Assembly: GCA_937872175.1 (NCBI GenBank)
Contig: CALMPI010000033.1
Span: 1 to 33,351 of the forward strand
Origin: an uncultured Flavobacteriales bacterium
GTDB lineage: Bacteria > Bacteroidota > Bacteroidia > Flavobacteriales_F > PHOS-HE28
Direction: 5' to 3'
DNA length: 33,351 bases
Positions 22,001-29,194 of the stretch are shown here, piece after piece (within the stretch, counting starts at the first letter, position 1; the number at the start of each line of letters is the position of its first letter). Both the position numbers and the translations under genes were made by a program. The notes under the pieces are model-generated. The model was not told the DNA's origin and ran no database searches. It saw only the letters and a list, made by a program, of their open reading frames with translations.

Positions 22001-23027
22001 TCGACGCGCACTGCCCGCACCGGCCGACCAGCCCCGGGCCCGCAAGGAGGAGCGCACCGCGCCCCGCAATGACCACGAGCGCGCCCTGGCCGGGATCTGG
22101 GGCAGGGTCCTCCACGCGACCGACATCGGGGTCCACGACGACTTCTTCGACCTCGGCGGCCATTCGCTCATCGGCATCCAGCTGCTCGGGCTGGTGGAAC
22201 AGCAGTTCAACAGGACACTGCCCCTGAAGTCGCTCTTCGAGGCGCCCACCATCGCGCAGTTCGCCGAACTGCTCCAGGGTGATGGCGCGGTGCACGACTG
22301 GAAGAACCTCTCCCTCATCCAACCGCAAGGCGCGGCCCCGCCGCTGTTCTGCGTGCATGGCGACGAGGCGAGCCACTTCCTGCCCAAGTACCTCGGCAAC
22401 GACCGTCCCTTCTACGCCTTCTTCCATCAGGGCGAGGACGGCAAGGTCATCCGTCACACCACGGTGGAGGACATCGCGCGCTTCTTCATCTCTGAACTGA
22501 AGCAGGCGCGACCGCACGGCCCCTACCTGCTGTGCGGCTATTCCTTCGGCGGCATCGTGGCCTACGAGATGGCGCAGCAGCTCACGGCCATGGGCGACGA
22601 GGTGCCCTACCTGGCCGTGATCGACGCCTACTCGCCGGCCTTGCATGGCGAGGCCATCGCCAGCGACCTGAAGTTCTACGACCCCATCAAGAAGGCCGTG
22701 CTGCGTGCACTGGTGGCCCGCTTCCTTCGGAACGGCGGCACCGTGCCCGAGCGGTTCAGGAACTTCCACATCATCGACACCTATGACCGGGCGGCCATGG
22801 CCTATGTGCCGCGGCCCTATGCGGGAAAGCTCACCGTGATGAAGGCCGAACGCTCGTGGGGACCCCGGCAGATGGGCTGGGAACACCTGGCCAAGGGCGG
22901 CCTGGAGGTGCGCATGGTGCCCGGCGACCACTACGACCTCATCAAGGAGCCGAACGTGGGCGCCCTGGCGAACGAACTTCGCCTCACGATGGAACGGGCC
23001 ACCGCGGGTTCCGCCGTCGTGCTGTGA
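19074..23027 (+). CDS. NRPS terminating module C-A-PCP-TE (copy 2)
   Basis: 1317 aa. The condensation domain has HHVVCDG (His158, Asp163, the same positions as copy 1). Adenylation has MYTSGSTGTPKG at 628 and Asp674 in a normal FDASTLEIW A4 motif. The carrier protein has Ser1031 (LGGHSLIG). The thioesterase has Ser1157 (GYSFGG), Asp1184 and His1286 (GDHYDL). By-eye specificity residues are D-A-L-G-L-G-G-T-F-K. Five of the last six match valine-type codes such as DAFWIGGTFK, but Gly replaces Trp at the 278 position, which could admit a different or larger side chain; this is a weak inference. The N-terminus (MERFIPETR... DPFKG) matches copy 1, so both proteins could dock with the same upstream partner. 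It is co-directional with, and 2 nt from, the PPTase gene, indicating one transcript. This would be the last elongation and release step if the line is linear, or an alternative terminus if branched. Confidence 0.93.
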   Translation: MERFIPETRYIPVDFDPFKGPAVERAIPTTEAQREVLAAAEMGVEASCAYNESVSLELTGQLDRAALEHAMNALVRRHEALRSTLNASGTRMLIADELHLALPFTDLSDLPDAERSRRLDAIARTDMTTAFDLRNGPVFRAQLIRTAADAHLLRLTGHHVVCDGWSLGIMMAEISSLYNAARSGEAPQLPPPSAFSDYSLGTIDFAASPEHAAVERYWLDLYKGSIPRLDLPTDRPRPKHKTYTSDRLDLPLHQDQVRGLKEVATRSGASFVTTLMTAFEVLLHRVTGSDDIVVGLPAAGQSDTGMKHLVGHCVNLLALRSRIDEEKPFIEHLRSRRTGVLDAFDNQRYTFGTLLQRLNVPREPGRIPLCPVVFNIDMNMDDGVAFDGLKHRFISNPRAFENFELFLNATGNEGHLTLEWSYNTDLFDKATVLGWMDRFVTLIKRVIGHPNATIAELAGDADITDAQRMPLPGWHGRTTPFPKVDVGGLFDEVAAKHADRTAVELRDQKLSYRELQRRVHALSSALVRMGVAPGEPVGLCMDRSFDMVVAMLATLRAGGCFVPFDPAYPADRLAFMFSDTDVRVMLTQRHLANALPSHRAKDIFVEEAMEEADADMPAVRPDAPAYIMYTSGSTGTPKGVVVPHRAIIRLVRGQNFVAFGPDLCWLQLSNISFDASTLEIWGALLNGGRLVLQPQQKPTLPEICDSITAHKVTSVWFTVGLFNMLVDEQLDRLRGLKHILTGGDVLSVPHVRKALKALGPNVLINGYGPTENTTFTCCFPINSEAGITDSVPIGFPLNNTTVHVLDEQGAPVPVGRKGELYTGGDGVALGYWKRDDLTAEKFVDDPFSGRSGAKLYRTGDIVRWQDDGSIAFIGRADGQVKIRGFRIELGEIENALNDVAAVKDKVVVARQDGPGEKQLVCYVVPADARDHGDPERRAALLDRAREHLRGRLPGHMVPTAFVVMADLPLTANGKIDRRALPAPADQPRARKEERTAPRNDHERALAGIWGRVLHATDIGVHDDFFDLGGHSLIGIQLLGLVEQQFNRTLPLKSLFEAPTIAQFAELLQGDGAVHDWKNLSLIQPQGAAPPLFCVHGDEASHFLPKYLGNDRPFYAFFHQGEDGKVIRHTTVEDIARFFISELKQARPHGPYLLCGYSFGGIVAYEMAQQLTAMGDEVPYLAVIDAYSPALHGEAIASDLKFYDPIKKAVLRALVARFLRNGGTVPERFRNFHIIDTYDRAAMAYVPRPYAGKLTVMKAERSWGPRQMGWEHLAKGGLEVRMVPGDHYDLIKEPNVGALANELRLTMERATAGSAVVL

Positions 23028-23029
23028 GC

Positions 23030-23785
23030 ATGCGCGAACGCGACCTCACCGTGCATTGCGCTCCCCTGCGCACCCTGGAGCCCACACCACCGCTCGCGGC
23101 CTCCGCACAAGTGAGGATTTGGTACGCCACCGTCCCCGCGCTCCTGCCGCATCTGCATCGGTTGGGCACCGTGCTGGACGACGAGGAACGGCAGCGTGCC
23201 GAGCGGTTCCGCTTCGCGCCCGACCGCGAACGCTTCATCGCCGGTCACGGCCTGTTGCGCATGCTCCTGGGCGGTGCCCTGGGCGTGGCCCCCGAGGCGG
23301 TCCGCATGGCGCGCGGTGCGCACGGCAAGCCCCATCTGCCCGACGGAGGTCCGGCCTTCAACCTCAGCGACACCAAGGACGCGCTGGTGGTCGCGATCGG
23401 CGGCCCCGATGAGCTCGGTGTGGACATCGAGACCGTGGAGCGCCGCACCGACCATGAACTGGTGGCCGGCCATTACTTCACCCCGGACGAGGTGTCGCAC
23501 ATCCAGGCCGGTGGTGCGGAAGGCAAGCGGCGTTTCCTCACGCTGTGGACCCGGAAGGAGGCCGTGCTGAAGGCCAGTGGTGTGGGCATCATGGAGGACC
23601 TTCACGCCCTGCGGGTACTGGACGGCACGCAGGTGCTCAGCATCCGCCACGAGGTCTTCGTGCGTGAGGCCGCCCCGGCCTATCATGTGAGCAGCTTCAG
23701 CGTGGGCACCGACCACCTGATCGCCCTGGCCACCCCGCGGCCGCACGCCGGACCCGCCCTGCACGAGGCGCATCTCGCCCTCTAG
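23030..23785 (+). CDS. Sfp-type 4'-phosphopantetheinyl transferase
   Basis: 251 aa. It transfers phosphopantetheine from CoA to the Ser of carrier domains. Motifs are GVDIE at 130-134 and WTRKEAVLKASG at 173-184, holding the Mg-binding Asp132 and Glu134 and the catalytic Glu177 and Lys181 expected for the Sfp/AcpT superfamily; FNLSDTKD near 110 matches the family's NxSHs-like segment. The start is 2 nt after the stop of the second NRPS gene, so it is translated with the cluster. Its obvious clients are the four carrier domains of the three synthetases (Ser551 and Ser1554 of protein 1, Ser1029 of protein 2, Ser1031 of protein 3). The stop lies in a CTAG that is also the stop of the convergent helicase gene. 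Confidence 0.93.
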   Translation: MRERDLTVHCAPLRTLEPTPPLAASAQVRIWYATVPALLPHLHRLGTVLDDEERQRAERFRFAPDRERFIAGHGLLRMLLGGALGVAPEAVRMARGAHGKPHLPDGGPAFNLSDTKDALVVAIGGPDELGVDIETVERRTDHELVAGHYFTPDEVSHIQAGGAEGKRRFLTLWTRKEAVLKASGVGIMEDLHALRVLDGTQVLSIRHEVFVREAAPAYHVSSFSVGTDHLIALATPRPHAGPALHEAHLAL

Positions 23786-25197
23786 TCCTCCTCCCCGAAG
23801 AACCGCGGGTGGAAGTTGAGCAGGTACAGCTTCGTCGTCGCACGGGTGACGGCGGTATACAACCAGCGCACGTACTCGGTGTCGATCATCTCCTCGGTGA
23901 TGTAGCCCTGGTCCACGAACACCGCCGGCCACTGACCGCCTTGGGCCTTGTGGGCGGTGACCGCGTAGGCGTACTTCACCTGGAGCGCATTGGCGAACGG
24001 ATCCTGCCGCAGGATGCTGAGGCGCGCGCCCTTGCCGGTGACCGCATGCGCGGCAAGCACGTTGTCGTTCAGCATCCGGCGACGGGCCATGGGCAGGGAG
24101 GGCGCGTCGAGGGCCAGCACATCGAGCATCACGAGGAAGTCGCCCACGCGCCGCTCATCGCCGCTCCACCAGGCGGCCTCGATCCAGCAGAAGCGGTGTC
24201 CATGGCGCTCCTCCACATCACGCCGACGCAGCACCTCCATGGGTTCGCCATTGGCGATGAGCTCCGCCTTCCCGTTGCGCCCCGCCCAGAAGTAGTCGTT
24301 CTTCACCACCATCAGCCGGTCGCCCGGCGACAGCTCCTCCTCGAAGCCGAGGATCCGCGCCCGCACCTGCTGGCTGTATTGGTATGCCCGCTTGTTGCTG
24401 CGTGTGATGAGGCATACGTCCTCGCCGCCGTAGCGGGCGTAGCAGGCCTCCAGTTCATCCTGAAGCTCCATGCCGGTGATGCGCACCACGTCAGGATGAC
24501 CCAGGATGAACTGCGGCGCCGGCTCGTTGGCCCCCACCTCGGCCCGCAGGGCGGTGGCGTTGACGAGGATGCCGCTGGCCTCGGCCTGCCGCACCACATC
24601 GGTGAGCTCCACGGCGCCGGCGGTGAGCCCGAAGCGTTCGTGAAGATGGGCGGGGTCCAGCGCGGGGCTGTGGGCGCTCCCCACGGGTGGAAGCTGCGCC
24701 GGATCGCCGATGAGGAGCAGTCGCGTGCCCGGGGCGGAGAACACGTGGGTGAACAGATCACCCAGGAGGTCGCGGTCGCCGAAGCCGCCTTCGCCACCGA
24801 TCATGCTCGCCTCGTCCACGATGAACAGGGCGTGCGCATCGCGGTTGGGCGTCACCGACATGCCGGCGAAGCCCTCACCGCCGGGGTCCATCCGGTAGAT
24901 GCGCCGGTGGATGGTGCCGGCCGCGGCGCCGGCATATGCGCCCAGCACCTTGGCCGCGCGGCCCGTGGGGGCGAGCAGCACCACCGGACGCCCCTGTGCG
25001 CGCAGCACCCGTACCAGGGCACCCACCAGCGTGGTCTTGCCCGTTCCGGCGTAGCCCTTCAGCACCAGGGTGGCCCGCTCCTTGGTGGTGCCCAGCAGGC
25101 GGTCCAGCGCCGCGATCGCCCGCTCCTGACCGGCCGTGGGCGTATGGCCGAGGGCGGCGCGCAGCGCTGCGGAAAGACCGGGCTCGGGCGGGGGCAT
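23782..25197 (-). CDS. RecD-like ATP-dependent DNA helicase (superfamily 1)
   Basis: About 471 aa from the ATG at 25197 (MPPPEPGLSAALRAALGHTP). I chose this start because it begins just before the Q-motif-like segment TAGQERAI; the frame continues upstream into sequence that is antisense to the next gene. Walker A is GYAGTGKTT (48-56), Walker B FIVDEAS (125-131), motif III GDPAQLPPV (164-172), then motif V-like VTAHKAQGGQW and motif VI-like LYTAVTRAT near the C-terminus. These define an SF1B RecD/TraA-type helicase of the compact form common in Bacteroidota. Likely role is DNA repair or recombination; it has no evident link to the peptide cluster. It ends convergently with the PPTase gene, with a 4-bp overlap at CTAG. 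Confidence 0.9.
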   Translation of the reverse strand: MPPPEPGLSAALRAALGHTPTAGQERAIAALDRLLGTTKERATLVLKGYAGTGKTTLVGALVRVLRAQGRPVVLLAPTGRAAKVLGAYAGAAAGTIHRRIYRMDPGGEGFAGMSVTPNRDAHALFIVDEASMIGGEGGFGDRDLLGDLFTHVFSAPGTRLLLIGDPAQLPPVGSAHSPALDPAHLHERFGLTAGAVELTDVVRQAEASGILVNATALRAEVGANEPAPQFILGHPDVVRITGMELQDELEACYARYGGEDVCLITRSNKRAYQYSQQVRARILGFEEELSPGDRLMVVKNDYFWAGRNGKAELIANGEPMEVLRRRDVEERHGHRFCWIEAAWWSGDERRVGDFLVMLDVLALDAPSLPMARRRMLNDNVLAAHAVTGKGARLSILRQDPFANALQVKYAYAVTAHKAQGGQWPAVFVDQGYITEEMIDTEYVRWLYTAVTRATTKLYLLNFHPRFFGEED

Positions 25198-25235
25198 GGG
25201 GTGGCGAAGCGGCGCCACGGGACCATGGCGGCGGG

Positions 25236-25253
25236 TGAAATTATCCACCTTTG
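25236..25253. promoter_or_regulatory. Possible divergent promoter region between helicase and DUF3822 operon
   Basis: The 81-bp gap between divergent genes contains an AT-rich patch that stands out against the GC-rich flanks. On the plus strand, CACCTTTG (25246-25253) matches the Bacteroidota TAnnTTTG element except for its first base and lies 25 nt before the ATG at 25279. On the minus strand the same patch reads GATAATTTCA, a poorer match. No -33 TTG is evident, so this is tentative. Confidence 0.3.
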
Positions 25254-25278
25254 ACCCCGTTCTTCGGAAGAGCGCGAC

Positions 25279-26088
25279 ATGACGAGGACCCCCGACACCG
25301 ATGCACACCACCTGCCGCGTTACGACCGCGGGGCCGCCGGGCTTCACCTGGGCATCGTGGTGCATCCGGACGGGCTGGCGTGGAGCGCGCATGACCGGGC
25401 CGACGGCCGGTGCCTGATGCTGGCCCAGGGCCGGGGCGCCGCCTGGCCTGCGGATGAGCAGCTGCCCCGCCATCCGGCCAGCGTGAGCTTCTGCGCGATG
25501 CCCGAACTGAGCACACTGGTGCCCGAGAGCACCTTGAGGTCCGGCACCGAAGCGGACCACTTGAGCCTGGTGCATGGTCCCCTGCCCACCGGGCTGCTTC
25601 GCGATGAACCCGTGGAAGACCTCGGCGCCCGGTGCGTGTACCTGCACGATGAAGCCATGGAGCACCAGGTGCTCGAACGCTTCCCCGCAGCGCGCGCCAT
25701 CGCCCTGCGCAGCCTGCTCGTGCGCTCCGTGCTCGCCCTGGGCCGCCAAGGACCCGCGCTGGTGGCGCACCGCGTGGGCAAGCGTATGGACGTGGCCCTG
25801 GCCGACCGGGACGGCCTGAAGCTCAGCAACGCCTACCACTGCGCCACCGGCACCGACGCGCTCTACTACCTCCTGCACCTGCTGGACTCCATGCATCAAG
25901 ACCCCGCCGCGCCGGCCGTGCGCTGGTGCGGGCCCGGTTGGACCCCGACCGACACCGAACTGGTGCGTCGCTATCTGCCGAACGCGGCACCGGCGCTCAC
26001 CGGCACGGACGCGATGCTGGTCGGTCTGGACGCCCCGTCACCGGAGTCGTTGTGGGCGCTGCTCGAACAGGCCGCATGCGCATCGTAG
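25279..26088 (+). CDS. DUF3822 family protein
   Basis: 269 aa. Best recognised by context and overall character: Bacteroidota genomes commonly carry a DUF3822 gene directly before rsmD and coaD, and that order is seen here. The sequence starts with a beta-rich segment (GLHLGIVVHPDGLAW), has a central helix around residues 115-160 and a second beta-rich half (ALVAHRVGKRMDVALAD), compatible with an actin/Hsp70-like duplicated fold proposed for such proteins; this is inference. No catalytic motif is seen and the function is unknown. It overlaps rsmD by 13 bp, so the two are translationally coupled. Confidence 0.75.
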   Translation: MTRTPDTDAHHLPRYDRGAAGLHLGIVVHPDGLAWSAHDRADGRCLMLAQGRGAAWPADEQLPRHPASVSFCAMPELSTLVPESTLRSGTEADHLSLVHGPLPTGLLRDEPVEDLGARCVYLHDEAMEHQVLERFPAARAIALRSLLVRSVLALGRQGPALVAHRVGKRMDVALADRDGLKLSNAYHCATGTDALYYLLHLLDSMHQDPAAPAVRWCGPGWTPTDTELVRRYLPNAAPALTGTDAMLVGLDAPSPESLWALLEQAACAS

Positions 26089-26618
26089 GAGGCCGGCACC
26101 GCAATCGGCGCATCGATCCGCCCAAGGGCATCGAGGCGCGGCCGACCACGGACTTCGCGCGGGAAGGCCTCTTCAACATCCTGCAGCACTCCATCGCGCT
26201 CGAGGGCATCCGGGTGCTGGACCTCTTCGCCGGCACCGGTGGCATCTCCGCGGAGTTCCTGTCGCGCGGTGCCGCGCAGGTGATCAGCGTGGAACAGGAC
26301 GCACGCCTGTTCGCCCACCTGCAGCGCCTGGCCCGCGAGCTCAACGAGGCGGGCTGGTCCCAGGTGCGCGCCGATGTGTTCCAGTACCTGCGGCATGCCA
26401 CCGGCCCCTTCGACATCGTGTTCGCCGACCCACCCTTCCACCTCCCTGGCACGGAGACGTTGCCCGGGCTGGTGCGCGACGGTGGGCTGCTGGCCCCGGA
26501 CGGCCTCTTCATCCTGGAGCATCCACGCGGGATCGAGCTTGAGGCCGACCCCTGGTTCCGCAAGCGACGCACCTACGGTTCCGTACATTTCAGCTTCTTC
26601 AGCCCCACCGCGCCATGA
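26076..26618 (+). CDS. rsmD: 16S rRNA (guanine(966)-N(2))-methyltransferase RsmD
   Basis: 180 aa from the ATG at 26076 (MRIVGGRHRNRRI), the usual RsmD N-terminus; the frame is open upstream but that part lies inside the DUF3822 gene. RPTTD at 22-26, the SAM-binding DLFAGTGG at 49-56 and the catalytic DPPF at 118-121 are all family hallmarks. It methylates G966 of 16S rRNA during small-subunit assembly. It overlaps the preceding gene by 13 bp and coaD by 4 bp (ATGA). Confidence 0.95.
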   Translation: MRIVGGRHRNRRIDPPKGIEARPTTDFAREGLFNILQHSIALEGIRVLDLFAGTGGISAEFLSRGAAQVISVEQDARLFAHLQRLARELNEAGWSQVRADVFQYLRHATGPFDIVFADPPFHLPGTETLPGLVRDGGLLAPDGLFILEHPRGIELEADPWFRKRRTYGSVHFSFFSPTAP

Positions 26619-27073
26619 GCCGCCCGATCGCCGTCTTCCCCGGATCGTTCGACCCGGTCACCATCGGCCACTGGAGCATCGTGCAGCGTGCCCTGCCCCT
26701 GTTCACCACCATCCACGTGGCCCTGGGCGTGAACACCACCAAACGCGGCATGTTCGACCTGGACAAGCGCGAGGCCTGGTTGCGGCAGGCCTTCCAGGAC
26801 CTGCCCCAGGTGAACATCCTCCGCTTCGAGGGCCTCACTGCGGACCTCTGCCAGCGGCTCGGCGCCAGCTACATCGTCCGCGGCCTGCGCAACAGCACCG
26901 ACCATGGCAATGAGCGCAGCATCGCCCTGATGAACCATGCGCTGCGTGGTGTGGAGACCCTCTTTCTGCCCGCCCTTCCCGAACACGCGCACATCAGCAG
27001 CACCATCGTGCGCGAACTGATCGCCAACCAGGCCGACGTGCGCGCCTTCCTCCCGCCCGGGGTCACGCTATGA
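26615..27073 (+). CDS. coaD: Pantetheine-phosphate adenylyltransferase CoaD
   Basis: 152 aa, normal length. It converts 4'-phosphopantetheine and ATP to dephospho-CoA, the penultimate step of CoA synthesis. The nucleotidyltransferase signature is PGSFDPVTIGH (TIGH at 16-19), with VRGLRN at 88-93, IALMN at 103-107 and ISSTIVRE at 127-134. It is coupled to rsmD upstream and to the thioredoxin-like gene downstream by ATGA overlaps. CoA supply also feeds the carrier-protein priming of the nearby synthetases, but the proximity is probably coincidental, since the gene order is conserved elsewhere. Confidence 0.96.
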   Translation: MSRPIAVFPGSFDPVTIGHWSIVQRALPLFTTIHVALGVNTTKRGMFDLDKREAWLRQAFQDLPQVNILRFEGLTADLCQRLGASYIVRGLRNSTDHGNERSIALMNHALRGVETLFLPALPEHAHISSTIVRELIANQADVRAFLPPGVTL

Positions 27074-28593
27074 GGACCCTCCTGCCCGCCCTCGCCGCCC
27101 TGCTGGCGCACGCCGCGCCGGCGATCGCCACCCTGCAGATCGAAGCGCCCGAACGCGCCGGCCAGCAGGTGGTGCTGCATCGCATGGACGACCTCTTCAC
27201 CCTTCGCACCACACGCGTGGACGGCACGCTGATCGGTGCGGACGGGCGTGCGACGCTGAAGGCCGAGGTGCAGGGCACCACGAAGGCCCTGCTCATCGTG
27301 GGCGGCCACCGCGCCGAGCTCTTCCTGCGCGACGGCGCCACCTATCGCGTGAAGCCGCTGCCGCCCGCACCCGGGGCCCGACCGGTGAAGGGTCACCTGC
27401 CCATCGTGCTGGAGTTCATCGACCTGCCGCCGCTCGACATCAACGCGCTGATGACCGACCTCTACGAGCGCCTCGATGGCTTCGTGGCGGAGGACCTGGC
27501 CACCGACGAGGCCGCCGGCATGCAGGCCGTTGACGTGCTGCGCCGCGAGGGCGACCGCACCCTGAAGGCGGACAGCGTCAAGCGCCCGGCCACGCTGTTC
27601 TACACACCCAGCTGGTCGCAGGCCCGGTTGGACAGCTTCGCCTTCAAGCTGAAACGCTTCTATGCCGATGTGGACGACCCCTGGTTCCAACGCAACGTGG
27701 AGCTGGGGCTGTGCGGCCTGTACCTCGGCCCACACCAGGAGCCCGAGGCGCTGCACACGCGCTGCCTGGCCGGTCATGCGCCGGACATCGACAAGCCCGA
27801 GTTCGTGCGGCTGTTCCGCAGCCTCTACGAGGACCACCTGATGACGCATCCCTTCCGCACGGACGAGCGCCGACTGGTGGACGGGGTGAAGCAGGCCGCC
27901 ACCGACAGCCTGATCGCCCTCGTGATGGAACACCCACCCTTCCGGGAGGACCGTGCGCTGGCCGAGCTGCTGTTGATCGATCAGGTGTACCTGGCCCATC
28001 CCGGCAAGGTGCTGGACCGCGCCGGGATCGAACGCGTCCTGGCCGATGTGGCCGCACGCAGCGGATATCCGGGCCATCGCACCCTGGCGGCCAACATGCT
28101 GTGGGACCTCACCGCCATGCGTCCCGGCACGGGCCTGCCCGAACTTGCGTTGAACGACCTGCAGGGCACGCCCGTTCCGCTGGACAGTGTGTTCAGCGGT
28201 CCCGTCTGCCTCGTCCTCACCACGGTGGGCTGCACCTATTGCGAGCAGGAGCTCCGCGCGCTGGCACAGCTGCAGGAGAGCTTCGGCGATGTGGTGCGCT
28301 ACGTGTTGCTGGTCCTCGACAGCGATGCGGGTGCCGCGGTGCGCCTCTCGCGGAGCATCGGCGGTACAGGCTGGACCTGGCTGCAGGCGCGCGACCCGGA
28401 ACGTGCCCGGGAGCAACTGCGCGCGCCCACCGCGCCGGTCTTCCTGCTGCTGAACGACCGCACGCTGGCGCAGAGCCCCGCCCCAGCACCCAGCCAGGGC
28501 CTCGCAGCGGTGCTGCATGGGATGCGCGTGCAGCAGGAGGAGCGCGACCGCATCAAATTCGGGAGCGAGGCACCGCCTCCTCCCAGGCGCTGA
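27070..28593 (+). CDS. Secreted thioredoxin-like (TlpA/AhpC-type) protein
   Basis: 507 aa. An N-terminal signal peptide (MRTLLPALAALLAHAAPAIA) is followed by a DUF4369-like beta segment (about 20-110), a long helical region (about 120-350) and a C-terminal thioredoxin fold (about 355-490). The redox motif CTYC has Cys388 and Cys391 in VGCTYCEQEL. Likely a periplasmic thiol-disulfide protein; the substrate is unknown. The start overlaps the coaD stop by 4 bp (ATGA). The 3' end overlaps the convergent Nudix gene by 41 bp. The large domain before the thioredoxin fold is typical of Bacteroidota TlpA-like proteins. Confidence 0.82.
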   Translation: MRTLLPALAALLAHAAPAIATLQIEAPERAGQQVVLHRMDDLFTLRTTRVDGTLIGADGRATLKAEVQGTTKALLIVGGHRAELFLRDGATYRVKPLPPAPGARPVKGHLPIVLEFIDLPPLDINALMTDLYERLDGFVAEDLATDEAAGMQAVDVLRREGDRTLKADSVKRPATLFYTPSWSQARLDSFAFKLKRFYADVDDPWFQRNVELGLCGLYLGPHQEPEALHTRCLAGHAPDIDKPEFVRLFRSLYEDHLMTHPFRTDERRLVDGVKQAATDSLIALVMEHPPFREDRALAELLLIDQVYLAHPGKVLDRAGIERVLADVAARSGYPGHRTLAANMLWDLTAMRPGTGLPELALNDLQGTPVPLDSVFSGPVCLVLTTVGCTYCEQELRALAQLQESFGDVVRYVLLVLDSDAGAAVRLSRSIGGTGWTWLQARDPERAREQLRAPTAPVFLLLNDRTLAQSPAPAPSQGLAAVLHGMRVQQEERDRIKFGSEAPPPPRR

Positions 28594-29194
28594 TCACCGC
28601 GCGCACCGTGGCGTAGGTGCCTGCCTTGACGCGCTGCACGCCATCGGCGTCCATCCACGCCACCTCGCGGATGTCCTCCTCGTGCTGCGGGACGAGCCGC
28701 TCCGCGCTGGAAGCGCGCATCAGGAACCAGGAGCTGCGTTTCAAGTGACGTTCACCAGCACGCTCGTACGTGTGCCAGGTCTCGCACAGCGGCCGCACGA
28801 TGCTCACCTCGCGGAGCCCGCACTCCTCCTTCACTTCGCGCACGGCGGCCTCCGGCAGCGACTCTCCGGGATCCACCTTGCCCTTCGGCAGGTCCCAACG
28901 GCCCAGGCGATGGATGGCGAGCAGGCGTCCGTGCTCATCGGTGACCGCGCCGCCGGCCGCCTCCACCGGCACGCAGGTGCTGCGGAACCGGTCCCAGGTC
29001 GCCGCCGGATCGGGCACCACCAACGTGAGGCGCTCGACGCCGGGGATGCGGCGCGCCCGCTCCACCAGCGCGTCGACCCCCTCGACCGCGGCGGCCTGCA
29101 CCACCAGCCCTCCCGCTTGGGGAGCCGCTGCGGGCGCGTGCTGCGTGAGCACCACGGCCAGCCCGTCGATGGAGACTTCGTAGTTTTGCGCCAT
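28553..29194 (-). CDS. Nudix hydrolase
   Basis: 213 aa from the ATG at 29194 (MAQNYEVSID). A perfect Nudix box spans residues 105-127: GKVDPGE, then REVKEECGL (Gly105, Glu111, Arg119, Glu120, Glu123, Glu124). The preceding WDLPKGK segment is typical of the family. It hydrolyses a nucleoside-diphosphate-linked substrate that cannot be named from sequence. An N-terminal extension of about 75 residues is not assigned. The ATG overlaps the divergent pyrE ATG within CATG, a Nudix-pyrE pairing also seen in other Bacteroidota. Convergent 41-bp overlap with the thioredoxin-like gene. Confidence 0.9.
   Translation of the reverse strand: MAQNYEVSIDGLAVVLTQHAPAAAPQAGGLVVQAAAVEGVDALVERARRIPGVERLTLVVPDPAATWDRFRSTCVPVEAAGGAVTDEHGRLLAIHRLGRWDLPKGKVDPGESLPEAAVREVKEECGLREVSIVRPLCETWHTYERAGERHLKRSSWFLMRASSAERLVPQHEEDIREVAWMDADGVQRVKAGTYATVRAVISAWEEAVPRSRI
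29181..29188 (+). promoter_or_regulatory. Putative pyrE -7 promoter element TAGTTTTG
   Basis: TAGTTTTG matches the Bacteroidota housekeeping -7 consensus TAnnTTTG at all fixed bases. It lies only 4 nt before the pyrE ATG at 29193, so transcription would start at or very near the start codon, giving a leaderless or nearly leaderless mRNA. The element is inside the coding sequence of the divergent Nudix gene. No TTG is present at the -33 distance, which lowers confidence. Confidence 0.45.

Noticed and set aside
18837..22931. Very long open frame antisense to the second NRPS module gene (over 1300 codons)
   Set aside because: It mirrors the GC-rich codon pattern of the real gene, is rich in His, Gly, Val and Arg, and shows no domain; similar antisense frames occur opposite every large gene here.
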